Shown here: positions 1 through 7,678 of the stretch, piece by piece | Position numbering within the stretch: position 1 is the stretch's first letter | Layout of the letters: the number at the start of each line of letters is the position of its first letter | Assembly (NCBI GenBank): GCA_030652255.1 | Contig: JAUSAZ010000003.1 | Coordinates: forward strand, 1 to 36,084 | Reading direction: 5' to 3' | DNA from: Myxococcales bacterium | GTDB lineage: Bacteria; Myxococcota_A; Polyangia; Polyangiales; Ga0077539 | Length of the DNA: 36,084 bases | Made by a program: the position numbers and the translations under genes | The notes under the pieces: generated by a model | Database searches by the model: none | What the model was told of the DNA's origin: nothing | The model's input: only the letters and a program-made list of their open reading frames with translations

Positions 1-1
1 G

Positions 2-184
2 CCCGGGGCCCGGAGCGCGCGCAACCCCGGGCTGGGCCTGTACCTGGTGCGGCAGTTCGTGGAGCTGCACGCCGGCAGCGTGGCGGTGGAGACCACCGCC
101 CCGGACGGCGGGATGCGGTACACCGTGACCCTCCCCTCCGCGGGCTGCGAGATGACGGCTGCATCGATCGGAGCGTCGACGTGA
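2..184 (+). CDS. Sensor histidine kinase, C-terminal fragment (partial)
   Basis: The window opens inside a gene. The 60 visible codons read RNPGLGLYLVRQFVELHAGS and end in a TLPSAG strand. This is the G2 box (GLGLYLV) and closing beta strand of a HATPase_c ATP-binding domain of a sensor histidine kinase. Everything upstream (sensor part, phospho-accepting His, N box) is outside the window, so the stimulus is unknown. The stop codon overlaps the GTG start of the next gene (GTGA, 181-184), so the two are translationally coupled. I infer that kinase and cyclic-nucleotide-binding protein work in one pathway. Confidence 0.8.
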   Translation, partial: PGARSARNPGLGLYLVRQFVELHAGSVAVETTAPDGGMRYTVTLPSAGCEMTAASIGAST

Positions 185-1365
185 CCCACCCCACGGAGCG
201 CCAGGGCAGGCTGCGCAGGCTCGAGATCTTCCGACCCTTCTCCCCCGCCGACCTCGACGCGTTCGACGCGCTCGCGCGCGAGCGCTGGCTCGAGCCCGGC
301 GACGCCATCTGCCGCGAGGGCGACCGCGGCGGGGCCCTCGCGATCGTGCTCCAGGGCGAAGGCACGGTGAGGCTCCGCGGGGCCCCGGAGCACTCCGCGG
401 AGGTCGCCTCCCTCGGCGCGGGCTCGATCGTCGGGGAGGGCGCCTTCCTCGACCCGGCGCCGCGCTCGGCCACGGTCGTCGCGTCGGTGCCGACGGTGAT
501 CGTGGAGCTCGATCGCGGCGGCTTCGAGGCGCTGCTGCGCGACCACCCGCGGGCCGCGTCGCACCTCCTCGGGATCATCCTGCGCGACGTCGCCCGGCGG
601 CTCCGCGGCGTCGACCGGCGCGTCGCCATCGAGCTCGGCGAGGTCAGCGCCTACGCGCCCCTGACGGGCCCGCCCGGGGCCTCGGACGACGACCCGGGCG
701 TCGTCGGCGGGACGTCCATCACCCCGGCCGACCTGCGGGCCTGCGGGGCGGCCTTCCTCGGCCGCGACGAAGGCCTGGCGACGCTGCTTCGGGCGTGCAC
801 CGAGCGCCGCTTCGAGGCCGGCGCGGTGCTCTCGCATCAGGGCTCCGAGGCGCGCTCGTGCTTCATCGTGGTCTCGGGCTCGGTCGCGGTGGTGAAGTCC
901 CTGATGGCCTCCGAGCGGGTGCTCACCACCCTCGGCCCCGGCGCGATCGCGGGGCAGTTCGCGCTCGTCGACCGGGCGCGCCGCTCGTCGACGCTGCGCG
1001 CGCTGACCCCGGTGGTGGCGCTCGAGCTCGGCCGCGACGCCTTCGACCGCCTGCTCGCCGCGAGCAGCCCCGTCGCGCTGGGCCTCCAGCAACACCTCGG
1101 GGCGACCAGCGTGCGGCAGCTCCGCGAGGCCAACCGGCGCCTCGCCGCGGTGCTCGTCGGGCGGGCCCGCCGCGCGCCGGCCCCGAGCGCCCCGGAGCCC
1201 CCGGCCGGCGAGCGCCGGCGCCGCGACCTGGAGTACATCCAGGCCGCCGTCGAGGAGGTCGACGTCGACCTCGACGTGATCGAGATGAGCGGCGACGACC
1301 TCATCGCCCTCGGCGAGGCGCCTCCGCCCGCAGGCCCGCCGCCCCTGCCGACGCATCGCCGCTGA
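181..1365 (+). CDS. Protein with two cyclic-nucleotide-binding (Crp-like) domains, no DNA-binding domain
   Basis: 394 residues from a GTG start coupled to the upstream kinase stop. Two Crp/cAMP-binding-like beta-roll domains lie at about residues 15-145 and 200-325. The first phosphate-binding cassette reads GEGAFLDPAPRSATV (compare FGE.AL...PRSAT). The second reads GQFALVDRARRSSTL and lacks the usual Glu. No helix-turn-helix follows either domain, so this is not a classical Crp transcription factor. The last 55 residues are an acidic stretch (EEVDVDLDVIEMSGDDL) and a Pro-rich end. Likely a cytoplasmic signalling or scaffold protein that senses a nucleotide through domain 1, while domain 2 may be degenerate. 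Function beyond that is unknown. Confidence is high for the domains and low for the ligand. Confidence 0.85.
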   Translation: MTHPTERQGRLRRLEIFRPFSPADLDAFDALARERWLEPGDAICREGDRGGALAIVLQGEGTVRLRGAPEHSAEVASLGAGSIVGEGAFLDPAPRSATVVASVPTVIVELDRGGFEALLRDHPRAASHLLGIILRDVARRLRGVDRRVAIELGEVSAYAPLTGPPGASDDDPGVVGGTSITPADLRACGAAFLGRDEGLATLLRACTERRFEAGAVLSHQGSEARSCFIVVSGSVAVVKSLMASERVLTTLGPGAIAGQFALVDRARRSSTLRALTPVVALELGRDAFDRLLAASSPVALGLQQHLGATSVRQLREANRRLAAVLVGRARRAPAPSAPEPPAGERRRRDLEYIQAAVEEVDVDLDVIEMSGDDLIALGEAPPPAGPPPLPTHRR

Positions 1366-1485
1366 GCCACGGCGCCGCGCACGACCTGCGCGCACGGCGC
1401 ACCCTCATCGCGGCGCGCGCCCGCCGGCTCGCTGCGGGGGGTAAGGGGGCGCGCAGGGGGCACGGCCGTTGCTCGACGCGCCCGC

Positions 1486-2982
1486 ATGAGCGGACGAAGG
1501 CTGGTCATCATCGGCGGCGGCCTCGCGGGCCTCTCCGCTGGCTGCTACGCGCTCGCGAGCGGCTTCCGGGTCACCGTCGTCGAGCACAACCTCACGCTCG
1601 GCGGCGTGTGCACCTCGTGGTACCGCGGCGGGTACATCGTGGACGGCTGCATCCACTGGCTCACCGGCGGGCCATTCGACTCGATCTACCGCGAGCTCGG
1701 CATCCTGCCCGACCTCGCGCTGCGCCCGCTGCAGGAGTTCGTGACGTACCGCGACGCGCCGAGCGGCGCCTCGGTCTCGGTGTGCTCCGACCTCGACCGG
1801 CTCCGCGACAACCTCCGGAGCATCGCCCCCCACGACGTCGACGAGATCGACCGGCTCATCGAGGGAGCCGTCGAGGTGGCCACGATGTCCCCGTCCATCG
1901 ACCGCCCGCCGGAGCTGTCCACCCTGCGCGACCAGGTGCGGCTGCTGGGCGAGATCGCGCCGCACGCCCGCGCCCTGCTGCACTTCCGGGGCAGCGTCGA
2001 CGCGTGGGCCTCGCACCGGCTCCACAGCCCGCGGCTGCGCCGGCTGGTCACCCACCTGGTGCCCGACGGGGCCCCGGCGCTCTTCCTCCTGATGACCCTC
2101 GGGTACCTCTCCCGGGGCTGGCTCTCGCGCCCGGTGGGCGGCAGCGGCGCCCTGCGCGACCTGCTCGCCGCCCGCTTCCACGACCTCGGCGGCAAGACCC
2201 TCCTGCACTCGACCGTCGACGAGGTGCTCGTCCGCGGCGACCGCGCGTGCGGCGTCCGCCTGGCGGACGGGAGCGAGCTCGAGGCCGACGCGGTGTTCTC
2301 CACCGCGAGCGCGCCGGAGACGGTGTTCCGCCTGCTGGGCGGGCGCTACGGCGCGGGCGAGCTGCGCGAGCGCATGGGCCGCTGGAGCCTCTTCGAGCCG
2401 GCCCTGCTCGCGAGCTTCGGCGTGGCGACGCCCTTCGCCGACACGCCCCCGTCGCTGCTCATCGACGGCATCGCCCCCTTCGAGGCCGGCGGCGCCTGGA
2501 ACGACCACCTCCATCTCCGGCTGTTCAACGAGGGGCCGGAGTTCGCCCCGGCGGGGCACACCGTGGTGCAGGCGATGGTGCGCACCGACTACGACTGGTG
2601 GGCCCAGCGCGGCGAGCGCTACAACGACGAGAAGGAGCTCGTCGCCGACGCGGTGCTCGCGCAGGTCGAGCGCCACCTGCCGGGCATCACCGCGGCCACC
2701 CGGATGCGCGACGTCGCCACGCCGCTCACGTTCTGGCGCAGCGCGCGGGCGTGGCGCGGCGCCTACGAGGGCTGGGCGCCCCAGCCGGAGACCTTCACCA
2801 CGCGCCTTCCCAGGACCCTCCCGGGCCTCGGGGACTTCTACATGGCGGGGCAGTGGGTCGAGCCCGGCGGCGGCGTGCCGACGGCGCTGATGTCCGGCCG
2901 GCACGTCGCGCAGATCCTCTGCGCCGAGGGGCGGCGGGAGTTCGTCGCGCCCGCGCCCGCCCTCGAAGCGAAGACGGGTTGA
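1486..2982 (+). CDS. Phytoene-desaturase-like FAD-dependent oxidoreductase
   Basis: 498 residues. The N-terminus has a Rossmann dinucleotide-binding motif (VIIGGGLAGLSAGCYALASG, residues 7-26) followed by VVEHN and GGVCTSW. The C-terminus has the second FAD contact typical of the CrtI/retinol-saturase group, FYMAGQWVEPGGGVPTA followed by SGRHVA. Family members desaturate, isomerise or saturate polyenes such as carotenoids. No other carotenoid gene (phytoene synthase, cyclase) is nearby, so the substrate cannot be named. A 120-bp gap separates it from the upstream gene. There is no Shine-Dalgarno sequence before the ATG; a GG-N10-GC pattern ends 13 bases before it (see findings). The alternative is a general NAD(P)/FAD amine-oxidase-type enzyme. 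Confidence 0.85.
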   Translation: MSGRRLVIIGGGLAGLSAGCYALASGFRVTVVEHNLTLGGVCTSWYRGGYIVDGCIHWLTGGPFDSIYRELGILPDLALRPLQEFVTYRDAPSGASVSVCSDLDRLRDNLRSIAPHDVDEIDRLIEGAVEVATMSPSIDRPPELSTLRDQVRLLGEIAPHARALLHFRGSVDAWASHRLHSPRLRRLVTHLVPDGAPALFLLMTLGYLSRGWLSRPVGGSGALRDLLAARFHDLGGKTLLHSTVDEVLVRGDRACGVRLADGSELEADAVFSTASAPETVFRLLGGRYGAGELRERMGRWSLFEPALLASFGVATPFADTPPSLLIDGIAPFEAGGAWNDHLHLRLFNEGPEFAPAGHTVVQAMVRTDYDWWAQRGERYNDEKELVADAVLAQVERHLPGITAATRMRDVATPLTFWRSARAWRGAYEGWAPQPETFTTRLPRTLPGLGDFYMAGQWVEPGGGVPTALMSGRHVAQILCAEGRREFVAPAPALEAKTG

Positions 2983-3027
2983 GCCCCCGCTCCGGGTGAT
3001 GGCGCGCCTGCTGCAAACGCCACCGGC

Positions 3028-3399
3028 ATGAAGATACGAGGTGGATTCTCGGTAGGAGGGAAGCGCGCGCTGGCCCTGGCGCTCGCCGCGCTGGCGGCGA
3101 CGGTCGTCGGCTGCATGGCGACGGTGCGCGGCCCCTACGACACCAACCAGTGCTACTGGACCTGGGTCGACGACATGTACGGGGGCTACGAGCAGCTCCA
3201 TTGCTGGAACGGCGGCGTGGGCGGGTATCACCCCTACGCGTACAGCGGCAGGGCCGTGCGGCGCTACCCGGGCTGGTACCGCGGGCAGCGGGTGGTGGTG
3301 ACGCCGCCGCACTTCAACGTGGTCCGGCCGCGGGGCGGCGTGGTGGTGGTGCCCCGACCCGCGGGGCCCGTGCCGTGGGCGCGCCCCGCGCCGCACTGA
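3028..3399 (+). CDS. Small Tyr/Trp-rich lipoprotein, function unknown
   Basis: 123 residues. A basic N-terminus (MKIRGGFSVGGKR) and a hydrophobic Ala/Leu stretch end in a lipobox-like TVVGC with the Cys at about residue 29, so it is predicted to be lipid-anchored in the cell envelope. The mature part is rich in Tyr, Trp and Gly (QCYWTWVDDMYGGYEQLHCW) and then Val/Pro/Arg, ending in a PAPH tail. Two Cys residues in the Trp/Tyr segment could form a disulfide. No enzyme motif is visible and I do not recognise the family. The stop codon shares its last base with the start of the 125-bp nested inverted repeat at 3399-3523. Confidence 0.65.
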   Translation: MKIRGGFSVGGKRALALALAALAATVVGCMATVRGPYDTNQCYWTWVDDMYGGYEQLHCWNGGVGGYHPYAYSGRAVRRYPGWYRGQRVVVTPPHFNVVRPRGGVVVVPRPAGPVPWARPAPH

Positions 3400-3523
3400 G
3401 AAGGTCAGCACAACCCTGCTGCGCCCCCCGATGCAGCGGTCGGCCGCGCTCGAAATACCCCGCGTATGTCTCGCGCGGCCTCCCTCGTCTCGGGGTGCTC
3501 GCGACGGGTTGTGCTGACCTTCT
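3399..3523. repeat. 125-bp element built from nested perfect inverted repeats
   Basis: It lies between two convergent genes. The outer arms are a perfect 18-bp inverted repeat (AGAAGGTCAGCACAACCC at 3399-3416 and its complement at 3506-3523). Inside, CCCCGA (3426-3431) pairs with TCGGGG (3490-3495), GGCCGCGC (3442-3449) with GCGCGGCC (3473-3480), and ATAC (3455-3458) with GTAT (3464-3467) around a 5-base loop. Four concentric stems can therefore form one long bulged hairpin on either strand. It could be a bidirectional terminator, a palindromic mobile element of REP/MITE type, or a structured RNA. No target-site duplication is visible. Confidence 0.75.
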
Positions 3524-3529
3524 GAGCGC

Positions 3530-4594
3530 TCACTGCCAGACCTCGGCCCGCAGGCGGTACGCGCTCACGAAGAGCGAGAGCGCGAGCGGGCCGACGATGA
3601 GCCCGGAGGGCCCGAGCGCGCTGATGCCCCCGATCACCCCGAGGAACAACACCAGCGGGTGCACCTCGTGGGCGCCCAGCCGCGCCAGCAGCGGCCGCAG
3701 CACGTTGTCCACGGTGCTGATGAAGCCCGCCCCGCACGCCGCCAGGATCACCGCGTCCCGCACGTGCCCCGCCCCGACGAGCACCACGCAGACGGGCGCC
3801 CACACCAGCGCGCTGCCGACCACCGGGACCATCGACGCGACGCCCGTGAGCGCCGCGAGCGCGGAGGCGTTGGTGATCCCGAGCGCCAGGTAGATCGCGT
3901 ACGCGATGAGCCCCTGGGCGGCGGACGTGAGCAGCCCCCCGACCAGGAGGGCGCGCGCCACCCGGAGGGACTCCCCCGCGATGCGGTCGAAGTGCGCCGG
4001 CGCGAGCGGCGAGCCCCGGCGGGCCACCGCCACGAGGGCCTCGCCGTGCGCCGAGAACACGTACGCCGACGCGACCAGCGTGAGCAGCTGCAGCACGCCC
4101 GCGGAGACCGCCGCGACGGTGCGCGACGCGATGCCCGCCGCGCTCGGGGCGAACTGCTGCGCCGCCGCCCAGAGGCGCTGCGCCGTGCCCTGCGCGCTGC
4201 CGCCCGCGCCGACCCCGACGCCGCTCAGGTCGAGCCAGCGCCCGAGGGTGCCCGCGCTCGCCGCGCGGGTGAGGGCGGTGAGGGCGTCGCCCACCAGCGC
4301 CGCGAGCGGCAGCGCCAGCAGGAGCAGCGGCGCGAGCAGGGCCAGGACGAGCGTCGCCGTGGCCATGGCCGCGAGCCGGCGCCGGTGCCCGAAGCGCCGC
4401 GCGAGGCGGCCCATGAGGGGCGACGCCAGGCCCGCGAACCAGGCGCCCACCACCAGGGAGGGCAGCAGCGAGCGGAGCACGAACAGGGCGGCGAGCCCCA
4501 GGACGACCGTCAGCGCCGCGAGCGCGCTGCGCTGCGACGGCGTCGGGTCGCCACCATCGGGCGCGGCACCGGCGAGGGGGGCGTTCGAAGACAC
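3530..4594 (-). CDS. AI-2E family transporter (PerM-like permease)
   Basis: 354 residues if translation starts at the GTG at 4594. Hydrophobic helices open the protein (ALAALTVVLGLAALFVLRSL, then VVGAWFAGLASPLMGRLARR and MATATLVLALLAPLLLLALP). The C-terminal half has the family's conserved helices: GLIAYAIYLALGI, a VASMVPVVGSALVW loop and HPLVLFLGVIGG followed by LGPSGLIVGPLALSL. That is the usual pattern and length of the AI-2E/PerM family, whose members export small molecules or ions, in some cases AI-2. The actual substrate is unknown. The frame stays open far upstream, but residues before the GTG are low-complexity and outside the family's length. It is convergent with the small lipoprotein and divergent from the nitroreductase. 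Confidence 0.85.
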   Translation of the reverse strand: MSSNAPLAGAAPDGGDPTPSQRSALAALTVVLGLAALFVLRSLLPSLVVGAWFAGLASPLMGRLARRFGHRRRLAAMATATLVLALLAPLLLLALPLAALVGDALTALTRAASAGTLGRWLDLSGVGVGAGGSAQGTAQRLWAAAQQFAPSAAGIASRTVAAVSAGVLQLLTLVASAYVFSAHGEALVAVARRGSPLAPAHFDRIAGESLRVARALLVGGLLTSAAQGLIAYAIYLALGITNASALAALTGVASMVPVVGSALVWAPVCVVLVGAGHVRDAVILAACGAGFISTVDNVLRPLLARLGAHEVHPLVLFLGVIGGISALGPSGLIVGPLALSLFVSAYRLRAEVWQ

Positions 4595-4639
4595 GGGGCC
4601 TCGGCGGAGCAACGTCCGCACCGCCCCCGCGGCGCAGCG

Positions 4640-4680
4640 GGTTCGCGCCACGCAGGGGGTTCGCGCCACGCAGGGGGTTC
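4640..4680. repeat. 18-bp tandem direct repeat in the divergent promoter region
   Basis: The unit GGTTCGCGCCACGCAGGG occurs at 4640-4657 and 4658-4675, followed by a partial third copy (GGTTC). It sits in the 186-bp gap between the divergently transcribed permease and nitroreductase genes. It may be a set of binding sites or a slippage-prone repeat. Confidence 0.8.
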
Positions 4681-4709
4681 GTGGGCCTGCGCAGGATGTG
4701 CACGATTGC

Positions 4710-4733
4710 CGCCGGGGGGCCGTACGCCCGGCG
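4710..4733. promoter_or_regulatory. Inverted repeat, candidate operator
   Basis: CGCCGGG (4710-4716) and CCCGGCG (4727-4733) form a perfect 7-bp inverted repeat with a 10-base spacer, about 50 bases before the nitroreductase start and within the divergent intergenic region. The sequence is GC-rich, so chance is a real possibility. Confidence 0.3.
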
Positions 4734-4780
4734 TGCGCGAGCGTGGAACACCGCTCGCTAGGGGAGGCCTTCAACCCACG

Positions 4781-5770
4781 ATGACCACCCCCGAAACCAT
4801 CCCGCCGACCGGTGACCAGTTCGCCTGGGCCATCGCGCAGGCGGTGCGCGCGCCCTCGAGCCACAACACCCAGCCCTGGCGCTTTCGCATCGACGGCGGC
4901 GCCATCGAGCTCTTCGCCGACCGCTCCCGGGCGCTGCCGGTGGCCGACCCCGATCAGCGTGAGCTGACCATCAGCTGCGGCGCGGCGCTCATGCACCTCC
5001 GCGTCGCCCTGCGCACCTGCGGCTTCGACGTCGAGGTCGACCGCCTGCCCGATCACACGCACCCCGACCTCCTCGCGCGGGTGACCGTGCGCGCGGGCCC
5101 AGAGCCCACCGAGGACGAGCGCGCCCTCGGCGCCGCCATCGCGACCCGCGCCACGTCCCGCGTGCCGTACCTGGGCGTCACCGTCCCGGACGACCTCGTC
5201 GATCGCCTGCGCCGCGACGTCGAGGCCGAGGACGCGTGGTTCGCCCCGCTGCCCGAGGAGTCCCAGCGGGTGCGCCTCGTGGCGATGATCATGGAGGCCG
5301 ACCGCCTCCAGTGGGAGAGCCACCCCTTCCGCCGCGAGCTCGCCCGGTGGATGCGCGCCAACGACAGCCCCGCCCGCGACGGCATCTTCGGCTACGCGTA
5401 CGGCCTCGACAACATCGAGTCGCACTTCGCCGCCATGGCCGTGCGCCTGATCGACCGCGGCGCCCACGAGGCCGTCGAGCACAGCCACCTCGCCGACGCC
5501 TCCGCCCTGCTCGCGGTGATCGGCACCGAAGGCGACTGGGCCCTCCCCTGGCTCCGCACCGGCGAGGCGCTCGCACGCGTGCTGCTCCGCGCCGAGAGCG
5601 AGTCGCTGCGCGTGGCCTACCTCAACCAGCCCATCGAGGTGCCCACGCTGCGGGCTGGCGTCGGCGAGCTCACGGGCCAGGTCGGCTCGCCGCAGCTCAT
5701 CCTCCGCATCGGCTACGGCACCCCGGGGCCCGCGACGCCACGCCGGCCGCTCTCCGAGGTCCTCGGGTAG
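4781..5770 (+). CDS. Acg-like FMN-dependent nitroreductase family protein
   Basis: 329 residues. The N-terminal motif APSSHNTQPWRF (about residues 24-35) is the phosphate/FMN-binding signature of the nitroreductase fold. The overall length and the YLNQPIEVPTLR and SPQLILRIGYG segments near the end resemble the large Acg (Rv2032-like) group. In that group an internal duplication gives a monomer that can bind FMN, and some members are thought to sequester flavin. The ATG is preceded by GGGGAGG at 4761-4767. The frame is open far upstream, but that region is low-complexity Arg/Ala sequence and was discarded. Divergent from the permease gene. Substrate unknown. Confidence 0.85.
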   Translation: MTTPETIPPTGDQFAWAIAQAVRAPSSHNTQPWRFRIDGGAIELFADRSRALPVADPDQRELTISCGAALMHLRVALRTCGFDVEVDRLPDHTHPDLLARVTVRAGPEPTEDERALGAAIATRATSRVPYLGVTVPDDLVDRLRRDVEAEDAWFAPLPEESQRVRLVAMIMEADRLQWESHPFRRELARWMRANDSPARDGIFGYAYGLDNIESHFAAMAVRLIDRGAHEAVEHSHLADASALLAVIGTEGDWALPWLRTGEALARVLLRAESESLRVAYLNQPIEVPTLRAGVGELTGQVGSPQLILRIGYGTPGPATPRRPLSEVLG

Positions 5771-5816
5771 CGAGGCTCGCTCCCTCTCCGGCGCAGCCGT
5801 TGCTAACCGCCGGGGC

Positions 5817-7652
5817 ATGAGCGCGCTCGATCTCCTGATCCCCACGCCCCGGCTCGTCGAGGTCGACTTCGTCGACGTGTCCGTGAACCCCGAGAGCGCC
5901 TGGTGGCGCGTCCGCCGGGGTGACCTCACGGTGTCGCCTCTGGTCGCGATGCTCTTCGAGATGCGCGCCCTGCCCGAGCGCCTCGCGGGCCGGCAGCCGG
6001 GCCCCGTCCTGCGGCGCCTCGACGACCTCCGCTCGACCCCGGAGGCGCCGGGCTTCGGCGTCCTCGTCGACGTGCCCCCCCACGAGGTCGTCGTGGGCGC
6101 CATCGGCCGGGTCTGGGAGCCGGTGATCCCCTTCGTCCACGCCGCCGACCCGGAGGCCTACCGCGCCTTCGCCGAGCCCGGCTACGCCCGCGTCGCCTGG
6201 GCGATCCGCGTGTCGCCGCGGGGCGAGCGCGGCGCGCGCATCGAGTTCGAGCTGCGCGTCGACGCCACCTCCGAGGAGGCATGGCACCATTTCCAGCGCT
6301 ACTTCCTGCTCATCGGCCCGGGCTCGCACTTCATCCGCCACGCCGCCCTCGCGGGCCTCGTGCGCGAGCTCGGCGCGCCCGACGCCTACGAGAACGACCG
6401 CCCCATGGAGGGCGACGCCTTCCTCCCGGAGTCGCTGGCGCAGATCACCAAGGGCATCACCATCGCGGCGCCCCCGGAGGCCATCTGGCCCTGGCTGGTG
6501 CAGCTGGGCTGCCGCCGCGCGGGCTTCTACAGCATCGACCACCTCGACAACGGCGGCCACCCGAGCGCGCGGGAGATCCACCCCGAGTGGCAGAACATCG
6601 CCGTCGCCGACGTGCTGCCCGCCACCCCGGACGGCGACGACGGCTTCGAGGTGCTCCACGTGCTGCCCTCGCGCGCGCTCGTGCTGGGCGGCCTCTACGA
6701 CATCGCGCAGGAGCGGCAGCTGCCCTTCGGGGCCGCGCGCCCGGAGCGCTGCTGGCACGTCACCTGGAGCTTCGTGCTGGAGCCCATCGACGCGACCAGC
6801 ACCCGCCTGCTCACCCGGGCCCGCGCGTGGTGGCCCCCGGCGGAAGACCTGCACGCCGCGTGGATACGCCCGGTGCACCACCTCATGCAGGCGGTGCAGC
6901 TCCGTCACCTCGCGGCGCGCGCCGAGGGGCGCATCGCCCGCGACGGCTGGCGCGACATCGTCGACGGGGCGCGCGGCGCCGGGGTCATCGCCCTCGCGCT
7001 GCTCACCTCCTTCCTGCGCGGGCCGCGCAGCCACTGGGGGCTCACCGAGGCCGAAGCCGCCGCGGCCCGCCTCGGGGACGAGCGCATCCCCGCACCCCGC
7101 TGGAGCTGGACCCACGCGGTCGACATCGGCGCGCCGCCCGCCGAGGTGTGGCCGTGGATCGCGCAGCTCGGCGCCGACCGCGGGGGCTTCTACAGCTACC
7201 AGGCGCTGGAGAACCTCGCGGGCTGCAACATCCACAACGCCGAGGCGATCCACCCCGCGGAGGCGCACCGCGAGGGCGACGCGCTGTACCTGCACCCGAA
7301 GATGGCCCCCATGACGGTGGTCTCGCTGGCGCCGGGCCATCACCTGCTCGCCGCCGCGGCGGCCGATCCCGTCTCCGTGGCGCTGGGGCGCCCCTGGGTG
7401 GCCGTCACCTGGCTCTTCGCGCTGGAGCCCGTCGGCGCCGACCGCTGCCGCTTCATCAGCCGCTACCGCTGCGCGTGCTCGGACGACCTCGCCACCCTCT
7501 TCGCGATGGGCCCGACCCTCCTCGAGCCCGTCGGCTTCGCCATGGACCGCCGCATGCTGCTCGGCGTGAAGGAGCGCGCGGAGTCCGCGGCCCGGCTGCG
7601 CGAGACCGGCGCCCGCACCATGGTGGAGCCCGCCGTGCGCCCCGGCGCCTGA
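5817..7652 (+). CDS. Triple SRPBCC (START-like) domain fusion protein
   Basis: 611 residues. The C-terminal two thirds hold two copies of an SRPBCC ligand-binding domain, each with the same opening. Copy 1 is APPEAIWPWLVQLG, then AGFYSIDHLDN and EIHPEW (about residues 220-265). Copy 2 is APPAEVWPWIAQLG, then GGFYSYQALEN and AIHPAE (about 440-485). Each has the later strand pattern VTWSFVLEP / VTWLFALEP. The first 200 residues also look SRPBCC-like (VRRGDLTVSPLVAMLFEMRALPE, PPHEVVVGAIGRVWEP) but lack WPW..QLG. SRPBCC domains bind hydrophobic ligands in a deep cavity; no catalytic residues can be assigned. No Shine-Dalgarno sequence is visible. It is 46 bp downstream of the nitroreductase, possibly co-transcribed. 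Confidence 0.85.
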   Translation: MSALDLLIPTPRLVEVDFVDVSVNPESAWWRVRRGDLTVSPLVAMLFEMRALPERLAGRQPGPVLRRLDDLRSTPEAPGFGVLVDVPPHEVVVGAIGRVWEPVIPFVHAADPEAYRAFAEPGYARVAWAIRVSPRGERGARIEFELRVDATSEEAWHHFQRYFLLIGPGSHFIRHAALAGLVRELGAPDAYENDRPMEGDAFLPESLAQITKGITIAAPPEAIWPWLVQLGCRRAGFYSIDHLDNGGHPSAREIHPEWQNIAVADVLPATPDGDDGFEVLHVLPSRALVLGGLYDIAQERQLPFGAARPERCWHVTWSFVLEPIDATSTRLLTRARAWWPPAEDLHAAWIRPVHHLMQAVQLRHLAARAEGRIARDGWRDIVDGARGAGVIALALLTSFLRGPRSHWGLTEAEAAAARLGDERIPAPRWSWTHAVDIGAPPAEVWPWIAQLGADRGGFYSYQALENLAGCNIHNAEAIHPAEAHREGDALYLHPKMAPMTVVSLAPGHHLLAAAAADPVSVALGRPWVAVTWLFALEPVGADRCRFISRYRCACSDDLATLFAMGPTLLEPVGFAMDRRMLLGVKERAESAARLRETGARTMVEPAVRPGA

Positions 7653-7654
7653 GC

Positions 7655-7664
7655 GCCCGCGGGC
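7655..7664. terminator. Short palindrome between convergent genes
   Basis: GCCCGCGGGC is a perfect 10-bp palindrome in the 26-bp gap between the convergent SRPBCC and BON genes. There is no T tract. It may help termination in both directions, but the support is weak. Confidence 0.25.
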
Positions 7665-7678
7665 CCTCCGCCGCGCCT

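Noticed and set aside
3399..3523. An insertion sequence
   Set aside because: No transposase frame fits within 125 bp and no flanking target duplication is visible. It could at most be a non-autonomous element.
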